Assembly: GCF_026262505.1 (NCBI RefSeq)
Contig: NC_067207.1
Location: forward strand, 16,584,082 to 16,648,081
Length of the DNA: 64,000 bases
Origin: Trichomonas vaginalis G3
Taxonomy: Eukaryota > Parabasalia > Trichomonadida > Trichomonadidae
Direction of reading: 5' to 3'
In this document: positions 38,083-48,650 of the stretch, piece by piece
How positions within the stretch are numbered: position 1 is the stretch's first letter
Layout of the letters: each line of letters begins with the position of its first letter
Position numbers and translations under genes: made by a program
Notes under the pieces: model-generated
What the model was told of the DNA's origin: nothing
What the model saw: only the letters and a program-made list of their open reading frames with translations
Database searches by the model: none

Positions 38083-38930
38083 AGTGAGTATATATGTGTT
38101 TTTTTTCACTGGTTTATATGTTGAGATAGCTCAGTAGAGTCTGTAAAATAGTTCAGTACATGCTATAAGTTAGATAAAGCACAAAAAAATATGAAATAAA
38201 TATTAATTAGGAAAAAATATAATGTAAAGATTGTATGTAAAGATACTTATATGGTAATTAAAATTTATTAAAACAAGAGTGCATATTACACTCTTGTCGG
38301 TCAAACTTTTGCAATCACATTCTGATTGCAACAAATTGTCTCATTCTGGGAGACATGCAGTGGAAATGTCTCCCGGAATGACACATTGTGACCGAAAGTG
38401 TAATATTACACTCTTGTCGGTCAAACTTTTGCAATCACATTCTGATTGCAACAAATTGTCTCATTCTGGGAGACATGCAGTGGAAATGTCTCCCGGAATG
38501 ACACATTGTGACCGACAAGAGTGTAATATGCACTCTTGTCGGTCAAACTTTTGCAATCACATTCTGATTGCAACAAATTGTCTCATTCTGGGAGACATGC
38601 AGTGGAAATGTCTCCCGGAATGACACATTGTGACCGACAAGAGTGTATATTACACTCTTGTCGGTCAAAGTTTTGCATTCACATTCTGAATGCAACAAAT
38701 TGTGTCATTCTGGGGGACATGCAGTGGAAATGTCTCCCGGAATGACACATTGTGACCGACAAGAGTGCATATTACACTCTTGTCGGTCAAAGTTCCGCAT
38801 TCAAGTTATGAATGCGGAACAGCGTGCCAATCTGGGGGACATGCAGTGGAAATGTCTCCCGGAATGACACATTGTGACCGACAAGAGTGCATATTACACT
38901 CTTGTCGGTCAAACTTTTGCAATCACATTC

Positions 38931-40264
38931 TCATTATACAATCTCTTTATTTTCTTGTCTGTCCATACATATAATTAGTATATAAACAATATCCCTTAAT
39001 CAAAAATTCATTAAACACAAATTTACCATATGATTTGTATTTATCTTTAAAAATCTTAATATTTTCATTAATTATTGAATTCTACATCTATTTAGTTTAT
39101 AAAAACACTCAATGTTATACAATCATATTAGTTTATATCATTTATCATCAGTTTTCATTTTACGCATGTAGTTTTTAAATCTCTATCAATTTTGAAATGA
39201 AGAATATATTCACAATTATATGCAGTGTCAATAGACATCTTGTTGCCTATGAAATTAACAATTTTTTTTCAAATTATATTGATATTCTTCAAATTGTGAA
39301 TTTGTTACATTTAATTACAAATATTGTCTTCTCCTTTATTTTGCATTTGACTTACATTAATAACCAAGCTTAATTTTAACAATTGATACCCAATTCAAAA
39401 TGTCTTTCCAAAATTAGCCGAATTTCAAAAATTGACATGATTCCACATTCTACATCAATTGGAATTAAGAATATTCCAAATTAAATAAAAAATATCAATC
39501 TTTTCAAAATTTATAATATTATCTTTTTTTAAACTGTTATTATATCATTATCATTCATAGTCTGACTTATCAAAATGAATTTCAATTCATATTGTTCAAA
39601 TAAAGCATTACTTTGAAAGTTTGAATCATTACTCCGACATATTTTCCTATATAGTAAAATCACAACCGAGATTGATATATGCATAACATTTCTAACCATT
39701 TGCATGTAGATATGTGAAATTTTAACTCTAATTTTAAAATATTATAATTTTTTTTATATATCATGTCATTATGTATAAATCAATTCACCGGATCATATAT
39801 ATTAATATATCTGTAATTGAATAGACTAGGCCAATTACATTAGTTTGATATCTTGATAACTTTTTAGATTTAGATTTCAACCTCAGCAATATATACTACT
39901 ATGTACCAGTAATATAATGTTATAATAATGGGTTTGGATCTTCATGTAGTGTGGTTTTACAAGCAAAATAAATTTCGTCTAATTGCACTATGAATGTCAT
40001 TAGTAGACTACTAAAATCATATGGTAGATTCTCTAGTGCCTACATAAGTATATGGTATATGTCACAAAGAATGTCTCCAATCAGGGAGCTGTATTAATGA
40101 GCTTTTATAAAAATTTACGGGCGTGTCGGATTCCAATAACAAAAACTTTAGGGTATAACAAGGAAAACTTAAAATTAACAGGACTATTTAACAAATAGAA
40201 CAGGCATACTAGTAGGATTCACCGAGATATTATATCATTGCAACTTAGAATTCCCCATATCATA
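38931..40264. other. Intergenic host DNA
   Basis: AT-rich, no reading frame, RNA gene or repeat that I can support. Confidence 0.5.
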
Positions 40265-40630
40265 TTAATATTGAACGAAAGGATAGTCATGAGTTGAAGA
40301 TAATGTAGCGTATTGAATTTTATCGAACAATGGACAAATACCTAATGTCTCTATCGGAGATAATGCATCTGGTTTGGATGGAGGTGAAGAAGGTGCTTTA
40401 AGAATTAACGATTGTTTCGGTTGCACGGAAATGCTTTTAGCCATCTCTCGATAACGCATACGCTCAGATTCTGGTAAACCTTTCCATTGTTCTGATATAA
40501 CTTTAGAAATGTCGAGAGGTGAAAAGAAAGGGCACGCCTTATGAATCTTATGTCTTATTTCTTTGCTGAAGATAAAAAATCCCGTTGCATTCTTTTTATT
40601 TTTGCTATTGGAAGCGGAAATTGATTCCAT
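40265..40630 (-). CDS. HMG-box protein, 121 aa
   Basis: Small DNA-bending protein. The HMG box covers about residues 13-70: NATGFFIFSKEIRHKIHKACPF, then DISKVISEQWKGLPESERMRYREMAK with the conserved W-K-x-L-x-x-x-E-R-x-x-Y core. A Pro/Ser-rich tail follows (SSPPSKPDALSP). Only one box, so it resembles small chromatin HMGB/NHP6-type or MADF-less trichomonad HMG proteins. Single exon, whole. Confidence 0.85.
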   Translation of the reverse strand: MESISASNSKNKKNATGFFIFSKEIRHKIHKACPFFSPLDISKVISEQWKGLPESERMRYREMAKSISVQPKQSLILKAPSSPPSKPDALSPIETLGICPLFDKIQYATLSSTHDYPFVQY

Positions 40631-42725
40631 TAAAAAAATATTAGTTTGTTAGCCAACCTCCAGCATTAAGAAATTTTGAATGTATCTATATTTTGAATGG
40701 ACTGCAAAGTTATGTAGATAAATATGATAATGTAATTGACACAATAGCTTAATAGATCAAATTATTTAATGTTATTTGGTAAATTGAATTTTTGAGTGTT
40801 TTATTTAAATTGATATATATGAAAACTCTGAATAAAATGATTATTTAATGGAAGTAGAAAAATAATAAAAATATTATTGAATTTGCCTAATTCAATCCAT
40901 AAAAATTGTAAAATATCAAAAATAATTGGGATTGATAGCTGTTCAAAATTTTATAAAAGTGACTCTATAAAAATTCAAAATATTGAATGATAATAGATAA
41001 CGTAGTTGTAATGAAAAAGACTGATAATTTTTAATATATATTTTATTATCATTACATTATTTCGATGATTGCGTTAAACGTTCTATTTTGAATTATTTTG
41101 TGAGATTTGTGAAGAAATATTGCTAAAGAATTTCTGGATTAATAAATATCGTTTATGGCAACATTTAAAAGCATATGTCTCGATTATTTTTTGATAGTAT
41201 CTTTTATACCTTTCAAAATATGCTTTTGAATTTTGGCTGTCAAAATATTCAAATAATCGTGATCGACAAATGGCGAAAATTGTTTAGTGCATGTTATATT
41301 TTATTTAGCACTGATATCTGAAGATGTTTTTCAGGTTTAATTTACATTTCAGTAAAATTATAAAATTCAAAATAAGAAAAATAAAGAAAGTATTAAAAAT
41401 CAAAAAATACGATAATTCTATGTTTAACTTAAATGAAAATGCAAATAGGATTTATCATCTAAATTATGTACTTATTTTAGTAGCAAATGCTAATTTTTTG
41501 TTCAAAATTGAATTTAAGTTATCTTCCATGAAGAATGTAAAAATTGAGATTCTAGAGATAACTCCTAATTAATAATATCACATGCTAATTGATTCATTTT
41601 GGTACAATTTATTAAACTCTTTTTAAAATTGTATATAATTGATTTCGATTTATATCTTGCAAATTATCATGGCATTCTTGTTTTGATATCATCATTTCAG
41701 CAAGGACAGTCTATATATGAAGTTTCCACTTGAAACGTTTATCTCTACGATTCATTTTCTCAAGAATAAGTGTAAACAAAGTTTTGAGAATAGTTTTGAG
41801 ACTCATGAATTTTTTTAAAAGCACTCATCGAAAATAGATTCTTAAAATGTTATATAGATTAAATATTTTTAATAAAAACACTATATTAAAATTTCAAAAT
41901 AGCCTGAGTGGTTTTATTTAAAATATTTTGTTGATTAATATTGTTAATTAGCATAATACAAATAAAATTATATTAATTGTTATTTTATTGGATTTTCAAT
42001 ACTTTTCAAATTTCCTTTACTGAATTTTTTACGAAATTTTTGTTAATCCAAAAACATTCAATTCCAAAACTCGCTCACAGCTGATTTAATTTGCGAGCAA
42101 TAATTTCAATTGATTTATTAAACAATACATAATCGATATTTATTATTCAGACATTTCAAACTCATAGTAGTTGTATATTGTCCAATCAATCATGTTTAAT
42201 TAACTGATCTGTGACATTCTTATTATATTTTGTTTGTTAACAACATATTTTTTCATAATTAATTAATCTCCAATCAATTAATTTGTGATTGTAAACGGTC
42301 GCTTAATAATGATTTGTTACATAAAGAGTAATCAAAATCATACTATTATTATTTTTCATTAAATTAAAAACTTTTTTTAGCCGTGCATTGTTTTCCCTAT
42401 TGTAAATTAGAAGCATTACGCTTGGTATGAATAGAGGTTATGACGATCTCTTGACTATTCAATACTGAAATATATCATAAATGAATCTGAAGTGTTCAAA
42501 CAATTTTATATGGGAGCCGAGAATTCTGATTGAGTGTCACCACTTTCCCAACTATCATGAGCTTCAGTTGAATTGCCTGAATCGTTGGATATGATTTATA
42601 AAAAAATAATATCAATTGATTTTTTTCATGTTTGTGAAATCTGATGCTAGTTCAATGATAATTGCTTAAATTTATTTTCAGTATGATAAAAATATGTCAC
42701 TTTTCTCTATTTTTATACAATAAAA
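40631..42725. other. Intergenic host DNA, 2.1 kb
   Basis: AT-rich; an 82-codon frame at 41324 is low-complexity Lys/Ile/Asn and I do not support it. No RNA gene is seen. The last part before the next gene has GTCACTTTTCTCTATTTTTATAC about 30 bases upstream of its ATG, and the TCACTT there could be an initiator. Confidence 0.5.
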
Positions 42726-44021
42726 ATGATTTCTTTGAGTTCTCAAGGACTTTCATCAATTATGAAATATCCTTCTAAAGAAGTGATTGCTATTCATGTC
42801 GGCTCATCGAAATATGTTCTTCCAAAGTTGATTGCTGTTTTTATATCACCTATAATTGCAGAAAAGATCCGAGAAAATCCTGACCTGAATAAATTCGAGT
42901 TAAATATTAACGATGAACAGAAGATATTTAGACTTGTTGTTCAGCTTGCCTATGGAAATCAAGTGCAATTCGAACCTCATCAATTACCAGTCTTAGAAGC
43001 AATTGGAAAAGCATTAGGAAATCAAGAATTAGTTATACTGAGTCAGACAACTAATACCAAAACGCATGAAGACATTAATATTCAAAATGCTGTTACTAAG
43101 CTCATATCCAAGAAAAAACTTCGCGCTAAATATGATTTCATCATCGAATATATTGCATTCCACTTCTCTGATATGTCTGAAAAAGATTTAGAAAAACTTG
43201 AAATTGATGATATTCAGAAAATCGTTTCACATAGCAAGTTCAGGACAAATTCAGAAAGTTCCTTATTCAGATTTATCTTCGGTCTTTACATGGAACACAA
43301 TGATGATCCAAGATATTCCGAATTATTTTCAAAAGTTCTTTTCGAAAAACTCGATGAAGAAGAAATGTCTGATTTTGTTAATAACTTCTCTTCAAATCAA
43401 ATGACAGATGGTATTTGGCAAGCAATTTCTCGAAGATTAATTTTGCCCGTATCAGAACCAGAAAAAGATAATGAATCAGCAACGCAATCAAAAGCTTCAA
43501 GTAGAAAACCATCTCCACCCAACGCCCGAAACTCCACAAAGCAACCAGTAAAGATTATTGAATTTAATGGCAAAGATTTCTATAATGGATGCTTCTCTAC
43601 ATTACGATCAAAGAAGAAACATGTTCTACTATCTTCTTCCAGTATAAATACAGGAACAATCAGATCCATAATAAATCCATCAAATAAGACTAATTATTGG
43701 ACGCAAAATCAGCCTGATAGTTGGATAAAAGTTGATTTGAAAAAGAATAAAATACATCCTACATCATATACAATAAGAGGAAGATATGATCATGATTTCA
43801 ATCAACCACAGAGTTGGAACTTCGAAGGATTTGCAAAGGGTAAATGGGAAATATTAGATTCACACATTAATGAACCTCTCAGAATTAAAGAACCTAAAAA
43901 CTTCAAATTATCTGTAGAAGGTAAATTTAATTCATTCAGAATTAGACAGACTGGACCAAATACTTATGGAGACCTTGATCTTGTTCTCAGTGCTTTTGAA
44001 GTTTTCGGTGAAATATATTAA
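42726..44021 (+). CDS. BTB-like plus discoidin (F5/8C-like) protein, 431 aa
   Basis: N-terminal BTB-like domain (about 20-115: HVGSSKYVLPKLIAVFISPIIAEKI, then the EPHQLPVLEAIGKALGN helix pair), a helical BACK-like region (115-235), and a Ser/Pro-rich linker with SRKPSPPNARNS. The C-terminal F5/8 type C-like domain (about 280-431) includes NYWTQNQPDSWIKVDLKKNKI, SYTIRGRY, PQSWNFEG and SFRIRQTG. Such proteins form a large family in Trichomonas and are likely adaptors. A start two codons or more downstream cannot be excluded. Single exon. Confidence 0.8.
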   Translation: MISLSSQGLSSIMKYPSKEVIAIHVGSSKYVLPKLIAVFISPIIAEKIRENPDLNKFELNINDEQKIFRLVVQLAYGNQVQFEPHQLPVLEAIGKALGNQELVILSQTTNTKTHEDINIQNAVTKLISKKKLRAKYDFIIEYIAFHFSDMSEKDLEKLEIDDIQKIVSHSKFRTNSESSLFRFIFGLYMEHNDDPRYSELFSKVLFEKLDEEEMSDFVNNFSSNQMTDGIWQAISRRLILPVSEPEKDNESATQSKASSRKPSPPNARNSTKQPVKIIEFNGKDFYNGCFSTLRSKKKHVLLSSSSINTGTIRSIINPSNKTNYWTQNQPDSWIKVDLKKNKIHPTSYTIRGRYDHDFNQPQSWNFEGFAKGKWEILDSHINEPLRIKEPKNFKLSVEGKFNSFRIRQTGPNTYGDLDLVLSAFEVFGEIY

Positions 44022-44713
44022 TATACTAGGTTTTGTTTGATATTATAAAACTTTTTGTTTATATTGATGACACTTTTGATTTTCATCATCTTTGAATTTT
44101 GTAAAGATCATAACTTAATAAATATCGTGTTGTCCATAGAAAGATTTCTGATTGGAAGTCCTTAATGAAAATTGAAAACAAACAACTATTCTATATTCAA
44201 AATATATTCGTATATCTATCTAAACTTATATTTCATAAATTTTGATAAAAATTTAAAATGATTTTAATGAAGATAAGAAATATTTCGATTTACTATCTAT
44301 ATTAATTATATTTTGCCGATTTAGTTTTCCTTTATCCGGCCTTTTCGGGCTGAAAATTGTAATTTTAATTGCAAAAATCTACGATTTTTCATTGTGATAC
44401 AAAATTTGATCTTATATCTCTATGAGTTTGATTCTTTTTCTCTTGTTCTGAATTCAATGTTTTTAATAAAGTCCTAGAACTGCCTTCATTTGGAGTTCTT
44501 TATGCATTTCTTAACGAAAATAGTCTATTTTAGTCGAATTTGGAAGTAAATTTATACCAATTTGCTTATAACGTTTCATCTCTCTCTTTGAGTGTGTTAG
44601 TGACTATATCTATCTCATTTATGCCTAAATATACTCATGAATATCCTTTTATGATAAAATGCCATTTTAAAACCTCATAATTTGAATTAATATTTTTTTT
44701 TGTCAGAAATTAT
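44022..44713. other. Intergenic host DNA
   Basis: AT-rich; holds the 3' region of the BTB gene and, at 44703-44716, GTCAGAAATTATATG, where TCAG could be the initiator for the next gene. Confidence 0.5.
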
Positions 44714-45958
44714 ATGATTGAAGAAAATCAAGATGTTACAGAAGTAAAGCGACCTTGGTACAAGAGAGTTATATTTCCTGGGCTTGCAAAATTAGATTCA
44801 GTACAAAAAGGACTTTGGAAACCTGATTTAGCTGATTTGGAAATTTTCAGAATTCTTGCTTTAGTTGAAGGCGTAATATTTATAGTATCATTTGCAAGTG
44901 GATCACCTTTTGGGCCACTCTCATATTGGGATGGACCAATGTACGTTTACGTTGCAAGAACTTTATATAATATTCCGAAATCAGGACCAGATTCTCATCT
45001 TTTCAAGCGTCCACCATACTATTTTGCATGTCACTTACCCGGATATCCTTTAGTAATTCGATTTTTTTCAAAGATTTGTTTTAATCAGTATTGGTTAGGC
45101 GAATTACTCTCAATTTTATTCAATGCAATGGTTATAACTTATGTATTCAGACGATTGCTCACTGTTTATAACTGCGTAGAAGATCCTGTTTTCACTACAA
45201 AAGTTTCTTTATTTATACCAATCAGATTATGTCTTTACAAAGCAGTTGGCGCTAGTGATCCTCTATACATTACATTTTGCTTTCTTTCTCTTATATTTTT
45301 CAAAACAGATCAATTAATATTTTTATTATTATCGATGTGGGGAGCTTGCTACACAAGAATTGAAGGACCTTCAATTGTAGGAACTATTGGATTATGTTAT
45401 TTATTACGATTAGATATTCCTCGTGCACTTTTTACAGCTCTTGGTTTTATCGCCACCCCTTCACTAATGTATTTACATCACGTTAAATTTGGAAACTACA
45501 AAGCGTATTTCGACTATAATTCTGGTCAAATGGACCTAATTAAATATCCATTGTATCATCTATTCGAAAGTTCCGGAAATTTTGAGGAATTACTTCATGC
45601 ACAAAGTTTACTTGGGCTATTTTTACCATTTTTCGTCGGAACTTTGATTTTGTTTTCGATTTCTGTTCCATTTGCGATTTTTAGTACTGTTTACATTTTG
45701 TATTGTGCTTGTATCAATCATCCTGATTTAGCCAGATATTCTTTGCCAGGATTTACCTTAGCACTTCTTGTTGGATTTGATTCTGTAATTTCATCTCCAA
45801 TTTTGAAGCCAAGGTTTCATTATTTCAAGATTCCTGTAGGAGTTCTTGTTCTTTTATACTTTTTGAGTGAATTAGGATCTAATAGAGCAAATGATGAGCA
45901 TTTTATGAAGATTTGTGATATTATCCATCATGTTTATAATGGAACTGATAGTTTCTAA
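44714..45958 (+). CDS. GT-C-like multi-pass glycosyltransferase, 414 aa
   Basis: About nine to eleven membrane helices. After the first helix comes the lumenal loop GPLSYWDGPMYVYVARTLY, where the acidic Asp after an aromatic resembles the catalytic loop of GT-C enzymes such as PIG-V/PIG-M mannosyltransferases. CHLPGYPLVIRFFSK and CYTRIEGPSIVGTIG also fit that fold. It may add sugar from a dolichol donor in the ER. The exact enzyme is uncertain. Single exon, whole. Confidence 0.6.
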   Translation: MIEENQDVTEVKRPWYKRVIFPGLAKLDSVQKGLWKPDLADLEIFRILALVEGVIFIVSFASGSPFGPLSYWDGPMYVYVARTLYNIPKSGPDSHLFKRPPYYFACHLPGYPLVIRFFSKICFNQYWLGELLSILFNAMVITYVFRRLLTVYNCVEDPVFTTKVSLFIPIRLCLYKAVGASDPLYITFCFLSLIFFKTDQLIFLLLSMWGACYTRIEGPSIVGTIGLCYLLRLDIPRALFTALGFIATPSLMYLHHVKFGNYKAYFDYNSGQMDLIKYPLYHLFESSGNFEELLHAQSLLGLFLPFFVGTLILFSISVPFAIFSTVYILYCACINHPDLARYSLPGFTLALLVGFDSVISSPILKPRFHYFKIPVGVLVLLYFLSELGSNRANDEHFMKICDIIHHVYNGTDSF

Positions 45959-46277
45959 CTCATTTAGTTCTATATTATTTTGTTTTGTATATAAAAATTA
46001 GTAAATTTTAGTAAATATGAATAAAATCAACTTCATTTTAATCGAGTTTAATACAAAACAAGACTGTATCATTGATTTTATTACTAGTGCTGGAATGATG
46101 CGTTAATTTACTAATTTTTAAAAATAAAGAACTTTTCAGCATAGAATATGCGAACGAACCCATTTTTCAGGCATGTGCCACTTTTACATGTGATTTTATA
46201 AGAATAATCTCTCCGATTTTTTGGTTGAAAAAACTTTCGATGAAATCAAAAAAGTGACATTTTTAAAATTTGGGTGA

Positions 46278-46925
46278 ATGAATAACAGTTCTACATTAAC
46301 CATATATGTTATTCATGAGCCTAATGGCTTTAAATATTCAATTACTGTTAAACCACACGAAAAATTATCGATTTTAAACGAAATTTTCACATATTCTCCA
46401 AAATTACAGTTTGGAGTAAAGTCAAAGATATATGATGAATCCATGGAGTTTTGTCAAGTAGATTCTCTCTTTTACGCTCATCCAGATATTAGAAGATTTT
46501 TTGCCACAGATGAAATTAGTCGACCGAAAGCAAATTATACACCTGATCAACGTACTATCATGATACTTTTAATGACATATGGAAATGTACATCCAATGCG
46601 TATGGAAGTTGAGTTAGACGCTCAAATTAGCAGTTTACTTAAATATGTTCCAGATATGAAGAACGGAGGATTCATGAAGAGAGGTCATATTCTCAAAATG
46701 GATCAAACATTTAGAGAACAAAACATAAATGACGAATGTTGGATTTATTATATTCCAGAAATCGAAGATTTCTACATTGCTCATGAAGCATATGGACTGA
46801 GCACTCAAGACAAACCTCGATGGCCAAGTAATTGGATCAAAACTATCAGTCAAGGTCCTTCCATTCTTATTGATCCAGCAATTCGTAAACGAACCACAAG
46901 GGATTTACTCAATGATAATTTCTAA
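46278..46925 (+). CDS. Unknown 215-aa host protein
   Basis: Soluble. The first 65 residues (LTIYVIHEPNGFKYSITVKPHEKLSILNEIF) and a second region from about 93 (QRTIMILLMTYGNVHPMRMEVELDAQISSLLKYV) each look like a beta-grasp, ubiquitin-like fold by spacing, which would make it a tandem ubiquitin-like protein; low certainty. Upstream AAAAAGTGACATTTTTAAAATTTGG may hold promoter signals. It lies just before a CK1 pseudogene on the same strand. Confidence 0.6.
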   Translation: MNNSSTLTIYVIHEPNGFKYSITVKPHEKLSILNEIFTYSPKLQFGVKSKIYDESMEFCQVDSLFYAHPDIRRFFATDEISRPKANYTPDQRTIMILLMTYGNVHPMRMEVELDAQISSLLKYVPDMKNGGFMKRGHILKMDQTFREQNINDECWIYYIPEIEDFYIAHEAYGLSTQDKPRWPSNWIKTISQGPSILIDPAIRKRTTRDLLNDNF

Positions 46926-47059
46926 TCTTACGAATTCTGTTTCTCTTCATTCTCAAAAAAATCATTTTATTAATATCGCAATTTATTCGATATACATACT
47001 TATATGACCTTACCTAAGCAATACAATTTACTATTAACTTGATTTCAGACAATTACCAA

Positions 47060-47864
47060 AAAAAGATAAGCATTCTAATCAAGTTTACGTAATTGACTTC
47101 GGACTATCTAAACAATACATTAATCCAAAGAGGAGAAAGCATATTCCATTCAGCGACCATAAATCTTTGACAGGCACAATGAAAGGCTTCGAGCAATCAA
47201 GGCGCGATGATCTCGAGTTTCTCGGCTATGTATGGCTCTATTTACTAAGAGGTTCATTACCATGGGAAGGGCTTCCTTCCAAAACATCCAAGCAGAAATA
47301 CCAAGTAATTTTGGACGTAAAAATGCAAACATCTCCTGAAGAGTTATGCTATGGTTTTCCAAATGAATTCGTAGAGTACTTCCAGAAAATACGCGAATTG
47401 GAGTTCGAAAATGAACCAGATTACGCTTCTTACAGAAAATTATTCTGTGACCATATACTTATGACTACGTCTATGATTGGACAAAGGAAACAGCACCTCC
47501 AATCAAAGTTCCTATTCGTCCTCCCATCGAAATACCTCGACAAGCGTATACACAGCCCGCAACACCAAAACACTCGCCTAGCCAGCCCGAGCAACTTCCT
47601 CCTCCGATTATTACACCGATGGTTGAAGATAGTCTACTTCCTACGCTGAATTTCAGAAATGAAGCTCATAATGAAACAGCGCTTAGAGATTCTACGAAAA
47701 CAACTAATGCACTTCGCTGGAAACCAGATAGATTATACCAACCAACGCCTGTTAATGCTCCAATTCATATCAAAATTACAAAATTCCCTGTTTTTCAGTC
47801 AAGAACAAGATTACCATCGCCAAAGAAGAATAGTTCGCCAGCAAGAAAAAGAGTTAGTTATTGA
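47060..47864 (+). pseudogene. Casein kinase 1 pseudogene, 5' truncated
   Basis: The C-lobe of a CK1 kinase is plain: VYVIDFGLSKQYINPKRRKHIPF (DFG), SLTGT, EQSRRDDLEFLGYVWLYLLRGSLPWEGL, then the Pro-rich CK1-type tail. The N-lobe with ATP-binding Lys is missing, the ARYASINTHLG-like stretch between SLTGT and EQSRRDD is deleted, and the frame shifts after KLFCDHI so that the tail (NEAHNETALRDSTKTT...ARKRVSY) lies in another frame. A decayed host gene; CK1 is a large family in trichomonads. Confidence 0.85.
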
Positions 47865-48033
47865 CTTATGGAGCCAAAGTTTGAAACTGTTATTCAAGTA
47901 GTAGGATAGGATGGGTTTAGTGACTTTTTTTGTTACATCTATATATAGACGATGCATTAAAATATATTTATTTATAAATCATTAAAAAATTAACATTAAT
48001 TTTAAACATAATTTATTTTTTATTCTTACATAA

Positions 48034-48414
48034 ATGACCCAACAAGTAAAACCAGATAAAATGGATTATCGAATTTTAGAGGATGGTGTTCCTGTTTATA
48101 TTCAAAGATTTAAAGGGAAGCAATATTATAGAATCCTTAATCCTGAATACATAAAACATTTATTTAAAAAGGAAGACTGTGAATTATTAAACGTTAATGA
48201 ATATGAAACCAATAAATCAAAATTGAAATATAAATATATTGGAAGTGATGAAAGATGCAAAGATAAAGATAAAGTTTATACAGTTTCATATAATGAATGG
48301 AAAACCAATAAGATAAGAAAACATTTAGGAGATTATGGGAAATGTTCTGAATTCTTTAAATCTAGTATATACGAGAGAGTAAAAGAAATTAGAAATAATT
48401 ATTTTCATGAATAA
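48034..48414 (+). CDS. Mav2 repeat-family protein, 126 aa
   Basis: Lys/Tyr-rich unknown protein. LNPEYIKHLFKKEDCELLNVNEYE and KYKYIGSDERCKDKDKVYTVSYNEW recur almost unchanged in the gene at 50665-51150, and a shorter relative begins at 48540. It has two CxxD/ERC-like Cys positions and no recognised domain. The leader TTATTTTTTATTCTTACATAA before the ATG is shared with other Mav2 genes. Probably whole. Confidence 0.6.
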   Translation: MTQQVKPDKMDYRILEDGVPVYIQRFKGKQYYRILNPEYIKHLFKKEDCELLNVNEYETNKSKLKYKYIGSDERCKDKDKVYTVSYNEWKTNKIRKHLGDYGKCSEFFKSSIYERVKEIRNNYFHE

Positions 48415-48539
48415 AAGATTCACTACCATAATGAAATAAAAAAGATAAAAAATTTTTTAAAAAATAAACGCATTAAAAAATTAACATTAATTTTAAAATA
48501 ATTTATTTTTTTATCTTTTATAAAAGAAGCTATATATAG

Positions 48540-48650
48540 ATGATGTCAGATATTCCGCGATTAATTAAACATTGTTTAAATCCTGAATGGGTTAAACTTC
48601 AATTTAAAAATGAAGATTGTGAATTATTAAATGAATATGAAAGCCAAAAT
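48540..48650 (+). pseudogene. Second member of the repeat family, interrupted (5' part)
   Basis: Starts MMSDIPRLIKHCLNPEWVKLQF, similar to the gene at 48034, and is interrupted by the hairpin element at 48651. Related coding sequence resumes right of it at 50665. Its upstream leader (AAAAAATTAACATTAATTTTAAA) is a copy of the one before 48034, so gene and promoter were duplicated together. Confidence 0.55.

Larger units (their letters stand above)
36832..38930. mobile_element. Foldback-type element with hairpin-array arms
   Basis: A giant inverted repeat: left arm about 36832-37652, right arm 37853-38930, loop 37653-37852. The outer part of each arm is a tandem array of ~121-bp units (three left, five to six right). 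Each unit is itself a row of short palindromes: GACCGACAAGAGTG...CACTCTTGTCGGTC, CATTCCGGGAGACAT...ATGTCTCCCAGAATG, and TTGCAATCA...TGATTGCAA. The inner part (37240-37652 and 37853-38275) is non-repetitive and nearly identical between arms. This layout is that of foldback (FB) transposons. No target duplication was found. Confidence 0.8.

Noticed and set aside
36725-38974. Series of 66-114 codon frames in the foldback arms
   Set aside because: They run through tandem palindromic units, repeat the same residues unit after unit and have no ATG context; artefacts of the repeat.
41324-41572. 82-codon frame in intergenic DNA
   Set aside because: Low-complexity Lys/Ile/Asn composition as expected from AT-rich DNA; no leader or homologue in the window.
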